Source: Isoetes taiwanensis (Eukaryota > Streptophyta > Lycopodiopsida > Isoetales > Isoetaceae). From it: a DNA stretch of 64,000 bases. Numbering within the stretch: the stretch's first letter is position 1; every line of letters begins with the position of its first letter. The notes beneath the pieces are model-generated. The model ran no database searches. It saw only the letters and a program-made list of their open reading frames with translations, and was not told the DNA's origin. Below are positions 58,430-64,000 of this stretch, piece by piece. The stretch lies in assembly GCA_021234155.1 (NCBI GenBank), contig JAJEKV010000001.1, positions 16,131,491 to 16,195,490 on the forward strand. The letters are read 5' to 3'. Position numbers and translations under genes: made by a program.

Positions 58430-58735
58430 TTGCAAGAGAAATTTCACTGTAAGACCTTCATGGATGGCTCGATCAAATGGACCTTCATGTTCCTACAACG
58501 AATCCACCAAGATATCTTGGCGAGAATAGATAGTGCCAACTTCATGAAAGTGCCTTCTTATCGAAAAAGTCAGTATGCTCAGGCCTGGGATGACACATCT
58601 GACTTTGGCATTATAGTAGTCCATATATAATGAAATAGTCCAAAAATGAAACTTGAGATTGCTAGGCGATAGAACCCTTGGGTTCAATCCATTAGTGTTC
58701 AGTCCTAGAAATTGGTCGTGAGGCTGTAACATCCC
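58430..58735 (-). pseudogene. Unrecognised coding-like fragment
   Basis: The minus frame 58493-58732 includes IRRHFHEVGTIYSRQDILVD and, past a stop, FDRAIHEGLTVKFLLQVDDL. It lies upstream, in the reading direction, of the 58113-58358 frame, so both may derive from the same decayed gene or element. Family unknown. Confidence 0.3.
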
Positions 58736-59060
58736 TGGCCTAGAAGAAAATCTGAGACTATTCAGAAGATATTGTGATGCTATGCCTGCCAGATGTCACA
58801 TTCTAATTATTCAAGGTATACCTAGTTAATGGTGGCCCGAGTCAGACGGAGGGCCTTTTCGTGGTGATGGAGTCGCCGTGGGAAGGAAATTTCTTGTATT
58901 TATACGATAGGAGCATCGTATAGGTTCGAGGAGCGTCATAGTAGCCAACAGACATTGGAGAGCTCAAGCATATCAAAGAACCTACCCAGAGTATGAGCTG
59001 ATGCACAAATAGGAGGATATATAGAGTACATGTGCACCTCAAGGGGAGACACCAACAGGA
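58722..59060. mobile_element. LTR-like or dispersed repeat with TGTAACATCCC start
   Basis: The sequence TGTAACATCCCTGGCC at about 58726 resembles common starts of plant Gypsy LTRs. About 230 bp (58830-59050) match 26560-26790 in reverse complement, including tatatcctcctattt-type words. An end of the element was not found. Confidence 0.4.
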
Positions 59061-61440
59061 CCTAAATAGCTTTAATAGTAATTGTGATTGTGCAAGCTAT
59101 AGACCTTGCATGTATATTCCCCTTGTTATTCCCTCGCTTCCATAGTGTAACAGATCAAAAGAAAGAGATGGCGGGCAATTCGAAGGGGTGAAGCAATCAA
59201 CATCCTCAACACTCTTCGGGCAACACGATACTGACAAGAGGACTCGACGTGGGAGACGTTGATGGAGTTGACACAACAATATCAGACCCAGAGTCGTCTT
59301 TTAGCCGCCAAAATGAAGAATCCAATGTGGAGGATATTTTTTTTTTCAAAGGCGCTACCTTTAGGCTTTGGGAAGGAATATAGGAAACTTCAAGCCGTCA
59401 CCAGCAATGGGGGGCCTCTAATGAATAAAGTTGACCTCTACATCGAGGAGGAGCCCCGAGTCTCGAGCAACTCAGAAGAACGTCATCTTGCTGCTTCATG
59501 CAGGAAACAAGTGGATGAGCTTCCAGTAAGCTCGGGGATCTAAGGTCATAGGATCTAGTAGGATAAATATATAGCTGATAACATCCATGATGGGATTAGA
59601 GGCATTTTCAGATATTCTTGTTGAAAGGATTGTCTCAAGATTGAGCTAAGCGTCAAGGATTGGGAAGGAAATGCATAGGAGTAACTAAAATTATACACGG
59701 TTTTTAATGGATATCCAACATATTGAAACCACTTGGCGAGATTGATTACCTCACTAAGAAGGAATCATTACTAGGATAATTGTTAACCATGTATAAAGCT
59801 AGTACCTCTAAGGAATAATCCAACTGAAAGAAAAGAAGTAATCTAACAAGTCCGACCAAGTTGTTACGATAACATCAATTCAATTGGTAGGAATATTACA
59901 AGAGAATAATAACTAAGAAAGGGAGAATCTTTAGAAAAAAAGAATTGTGATGATAACAAAACCTTGCGGGTTAGAATTACTCTAAATAATTTGTTAACCC
60001 ATCGCTTTAGGGATAGATATGTTAAACATGATGGCTCCGTCCATCATGTGAGACGGGTAAGTATATTTAGCTAAAGCTAAAAATGAAATGTTTTAAGTAA
60101 AAAGCTTCTAACCTCTTAAGGGGAGAGAATAGTTATGATGTTGGGTGCAACATCAATTGAGGGGATAGGGTGCATTGGACCACTCTCCTTTCGAAACAAA
60201 GTGGGGGCTCAACAGTATGATTGAACATACCTGCATCTTAGGGACAATCGACGCCGACATCATATGCAAATTCCACCTTGGAATTCATAGAAGCAATGCA
60301 ACGGCCAGGTCACCTTCAAGTTCGTCGACACAGGCTCGATAGATAGGTGCATTCTAGCCGTAGGAGGCCAGTGAGCCAAGTTGGGGAGAGAGAAATCATC
60401 TAGTAAATTATCATAGGGCCCATGATAGAAAAAGCACCTGCACCAGTGGCCATGATAGGAATTTCGCCATTCCTCATGCCGACTCGGTAACAGGTGTAGG
60501 CACTCTAGAAGGGCTAGCTTTTAGTTAAATAAATTAGGGATGGGACCCCTTAAAAGCACATAAATAATACAAACTAAAATTACACCATTGTGGCATGCAT
60601 TTAGGGGCTGTCCACATGAGAAAATGTGTTGCAAGCTTTAATATGTCTCGTTGAGATAAGTTAAGTGTTAATGTAATCATTACACAAAGTTATATCTTGT
60701 GTACATATCTTGGTATTGAGATAAGTAAAATGTTGTTTACCTACTACGTTAGCTAAACCTTCGTAAGGATGTAATTCCTTCCAAAAGCATGCAAGTAACC
60801 TTCAAGGTCCTTGTATATATCATCAGGAATTGCCTTATTTTAAGTATAGCAACTGTAAAGGATATACCTGTAAGGTTCAAACATCACCAAGTGGCGAACG
60901 AGAGTTACACGCTTAACACTTGGATCTGATGATAAGGAACCATAACTATATAATAAATAATTAAATTATTTTCTAAATTAGAATTATTGCCTCGACATAA
61001 TTGTGGGAAGGTATATTTTAAAGGCCTTAAAGTTATCATAGAAACGTTAGTTAAATATAATACAATTGGAACCAATATATCCAACATAACTATAATGTTA
61101 TATGGGAATCTTACCTTAAGGTAATTAATTACATGCATTAAAGGAGTCCATCACGGATCATGCAGGGTTCCAAGGTAATACTGATTTAAGATGTTAACTA
61201 AACTATGGCAAGGATGTAACTCCTTAGGTCTAATTCTTGTGAATGATATTAAAACCTTACCTATGTAACGTTATTGTCTAAACTATGATTAGTGTTTATA
61301 TAATCGCGCTAAGACATATGTAAATGTCGTAAATATTGTTAAAGTCTGGAGTAAATATAAATTTACTACTATCAGAGTAATCCCTTAAATTTTGTGTAAG
61401 GTAATAAGTATGTAATTAAATATATATATCTACTTAATTA
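59061..61440. other. AT-rich region with one weak frame
   Basis: A plus frame at 59259-59543 (94 codons) includes KALPLGFGKEYRKLQAVTS and a 9-T run, with no known motif. 59544-61440 shows scattered stops, short AT-rich words and no repeat of note. I see no gene. Confidence 0.4.
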
Positions 61441-62436
61441 GGATTTTTTAGTTTGGTAGATTTTTTTTTTTGTTTTTTTTTTTTTAAGTCAAATTTTTAA
61501 GGTTTTGAGGGTTTTTGATTGCCGGAAACTTTCCTCGATATTCCAAAAATCGAGAAAGAACTTTTCATATGATTTCTGGTTTGGGGTTTTCGGAACGGAT
61601 CTCTTCACCAAGTTAGAAGGATTGAGGGCATAGATGGCATGCTCACGCGTAAGAAGAAAACCAAATAGTTTTGTTTTCCCTCAACCCAGTGAATATGGTG
61701 CCGGCAGAGCTTTATTGATTTTTTTTTGCGGCATGCGGGATCTTGGCTTTGGCATTATCGCCGTAGGTGCGCATCATTTTGGAGCTATAAAGCGTGGGTT
61801 TTAGAATCATATGAGAGGGTCTTGCATATAAGCGAGGGCTGACTTGGATTGTTTACTGTGATTTTTATAAGGTTTTGGCATCCACGCGATGTTGTTGATT
61901 TCTAGATTCATCATATTGAAGGATTTATTCTTCCAACATACTAAAAGATCTTTCTTCCAAAACCTCTATGTTTCGCACCAGTAGAGGCCTAAAGAATATT
62001 TGCTCCATATTGGTTCATTCAATTATCAGCGTATTTACATCTTAAATTCTCATGGCTCAAATATTGGTTGGATCTTTGGAACGCGGTTTACTCAGAATCC
62101 TCAGGTAACTATTTTCTTCAGCTACTTTTTGCATTCATCATCATCACTTCCAGATCAGGCTTGAATAACTAGGTTCTGGCCGAAGCAAAAACTTATCTAC
62201 TTTGCAACCTCAGTTCAACTGCTGTGATTAAGGTTTTATTTCTTTGCTGATGGAAGAGGCCACTTGCATGCACATGGATCGATTCAAGGTAAAACCTCTC
62301 TACCACATGCAATAGAAATGTATTCTTCTGAAATTTTTAATGCCCATTATTTGCTTGAATGTGGGAGACAAGAAAATATTCTTGGGTTCATGAGGTACGA
62401 GCATCTAGCAAATTTGTAAACTTTGTACTAGATCAT
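61441..62436. other. AT-rich region with T tracts, no gene recognised
   Basis: T-rich tract at 61460-61485, then mixed sequence. The area lies downstream (minus strand) of the DUF616 fragment and could hold further exons, but none is convincing. Confidence 0.4.
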
Positions 62437-62689
62437 TCATTTTTTATAAGCAGATATTGCTTGAATAGTTCTATACCCATCTAGAGAATAGAAGTGCCCA
62501 AGTCTCAGATGTGTCCTCCCACAAACAAGACCATAGAGACATCTGCATGTATGCTTTGCATGTCTTTTGCTTGGATCTAAATGTGTACCGTTGCCATGGG
62601 GAGAATATTGTTCACATACAAAAACAACATAGCGAAAGGATAGAATAGAATAAAAAAGAAGCGTTATAGCTTTCCATCGTGCAAAAGCC

Positions 62690-63359
62690 TCTGTCACGTA
62701 GCCTCCACCTCACACAGAAAGCAGCTTTCTCAATGTGTGAACATTATGTGGATGCAGTGGCAAAGCCAGAGTAATATTTTTGTGCAGTAGAAGTCCTTCA
62801 ATAAGACTGGATGGATCTACAAGGAGTTGGGTTCCACCTTCCAACCAAACGCTAAATGCGCTATTGGGAAACAATCTATGGGGTAAATGGTGTGGTATAA
62901 GTGTATTCATTGCATGCTGAGTTTTATAGGGCAATGTTTCTTCCAGAATTATGTGCCAGAAGCCAACTTTGTATTTTATAGATCAAGTTCTTCTCCCGCC
63001 TTTTGTAGAATAGTAAGGGTCTCACTGTCTACAAAGGCGAAAAAGCGGATGTTCCTTGAAGAAACTATATCCACATGCATTGGCTGCAAAAGATCATCAT
63101 GAACACCAAATATTGTTGTTATTACAACTAAGCATGTACGCTTATCCATTTCTATCTTATTCTTTTTTTCTATTATGAAGCCGGTTGAAGGATGATTGAC
63201 AAAGCCACATGGAATATCTTCTGCATAGTTTTGGAAAAAAGACTTTCTTTCCTGCAGGCCTAGACTGCCACCAAAAGTCACAAATGAATCTGAGAACTCT
63301 CCGGACTTTAGATATTTTTGCGATATTGATGCAGTTTTTTTATGCTCATCTATCTTTCT
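62690..63359 (-). pseudogene. DUF616 (TOD1/MUCI70-type glycosyltransferase-like) gene fragment, frameshifted
   Basis: Read on the minus strand, an acceptor-like ctgctgtttag ends at 63360 and an exon-like frame follows: FVTFGGSLGLQERKSFFQNY, then CGFVNHPSTGF, CLVVITTIFGVHDDLLQP and IRFFAFVDSETL. These match the FGGYPTLxQR, CGFV, AIFGxYDxxxQP and FFMFVDEET blocks of the plant DUF616 family. After a stop at 62976 a second frame continues with VGFWHIILEETLPY, then HRLFPNSAFSVWLEGGTQLL and VDPSSLIEG, equal to the family's HRLFPNAxYSIWIDGKLxLVVDP; Asp is Glu here. A third frame gives CEVEAT. Family members are Golgi-type membrane proteins linked to glycan synthesis. Two frame breaks mean a pseudogene or consensus errors. 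The N-terminal membrane anchor is not seen; it would lie at higher coordinates. Confidence 0.8.
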
Positions 63360-64000
63360 CTAAACAGCAGAAGCTAGTAGAAAACTATTATAAATGTCTG
63401 TCTCTGCGTTAATGGAAGGTCATGTCAGACAAGTCTGTTAATTCTACAAATGCAAGATTGCAAGTGTTTAGAATGGTGTTGAGAAACAAAAAGCAGAATA
63501 TATGAATTGTGTGATGCATTAACAACTTCATATTGCATAACTAAAATGCTTCACTTGATGTGTTGAGAGACTGTGGTAGCATTACTTAATCTTGCAAAGT
63601 GATGCTTAGCATAATGAAATAGAGTAATCAGGGATGCTACTTCATGTGGATGAGTCTTTTTTTCTAAATCAGCAGAGCATATTGGAAGAACTGCACTAAA
63701 AAGTCTCCCACGCATACACTATGGTTTTAAAGTGTTAAATTTCACGTACATCTTAAGATAGTCTTTTAAGGAATTTATGGGATCCTCTGAAATTTTGGAA
63801 AAAATTTGAAAAATTTTCTAGGACTTTAGAGAGCATTGAATGTTGGAAGGAGTGTCGGGAAGGAATCTTCAAGAACTGGATGGAAGCTCAAAAGATTTAA
63901 TAGAGTAGCCAACGATCCAATTTCGCCCAACTACACGATACTAGATGCTCTCGAATGAGTCCTAGCAAATGTAGATGAAATTGAAAAATAGTTTGGAATT
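63360..64000. other. Upstream side of the DUF616 fragment, nothing recognised
   Basis: Stops in all frames and AT-rich. It fits an intron or flank of the DUF616 gene on the minus strand, but no exon can be called. The window ends here. Confidence 0.4.

Noticed and set aside
58726-59060. Complete LTR retrotransposon starting at TGTAACATCCC
   Set aside because: No primer-binding site, no second LTR and no pol motifs were found downstream; kept only as an LTR-like or dispersed repeat.

Overview
The window is nuclear DNA from a land plant with a large, repeat-rich genome. The evidence is an intact, intronless plant-type 6-phosphogluconate dehydrogenase gene, a DUF616 (TOD1/MUCI70-type) glycosyltransferase-like gene fragment, LTR retrotransposon pieces and a LINE. 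The LINE reverse transcriptase has a style I associate with non-flowering land plants (ferns, bryophytes, gymnosperms), but that is a weak hint and I cannot name a species. Much of the sequence looks like lightly polished long-read consensus: frames shift often in the same sequence contexts, and one gap of Ns is present (3234-3576).

Layout. 1-6560 is a 26-bp tandem satellite (family A) carrying a solo LTR, the gap, and a truncated second LTR at its right edge. 6749-11304 is degenerate retroelement-like DNA ending in a promoter-bearing LTR-like stretch. 11305-21095 is satellite A, an AT-rich tandem spacer, a 3-kb segment with gene-like fragments, a second 26-bp family (B) in inverted orientation, and satellite A again with another solo LTR. 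21716-22522 looks like a 5' LTR plus tRNA-Met primer-binding site. 23540-28251 holds two direct LTR-like repeats, the first split by a 5'-truncated LINE.

28322-43751 is a direct segmental duplication with a period of about 9.7 kb: a full copy with intact 6PGDH (32402-33865, minus), a 2-kb unique spacer, a partial copy lacking the gene body, and a second full copy whose 6PGDH is broken (42175-43610). 43752-47125 is low-information DNA with a small direct repeat. 47126-57945 is an inverted counterpart of 11305-17595: satellite B, the gene-like segment in opposite orientation, the AT-rich spacer, and a clean satellite A array with a solo LTR in perfect 5-bp target duplications. 57946-64000 is mostly single-copy-looking sequence ending in the DUF616 fragment (minus strand).

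Only 6PGDH copy 1 looks like a functional protein-coding gene; it supplies NADPH in the oxidative pentose phosphate pathway. Nothing suggests that genes here cooperate in one system. The most unusual structure is the satellite: two related 26-bp families with strong dyad symmetry, a higher-order order of monomer types, and four copies of one LTR at the same monomer position and in the same relative orientation.
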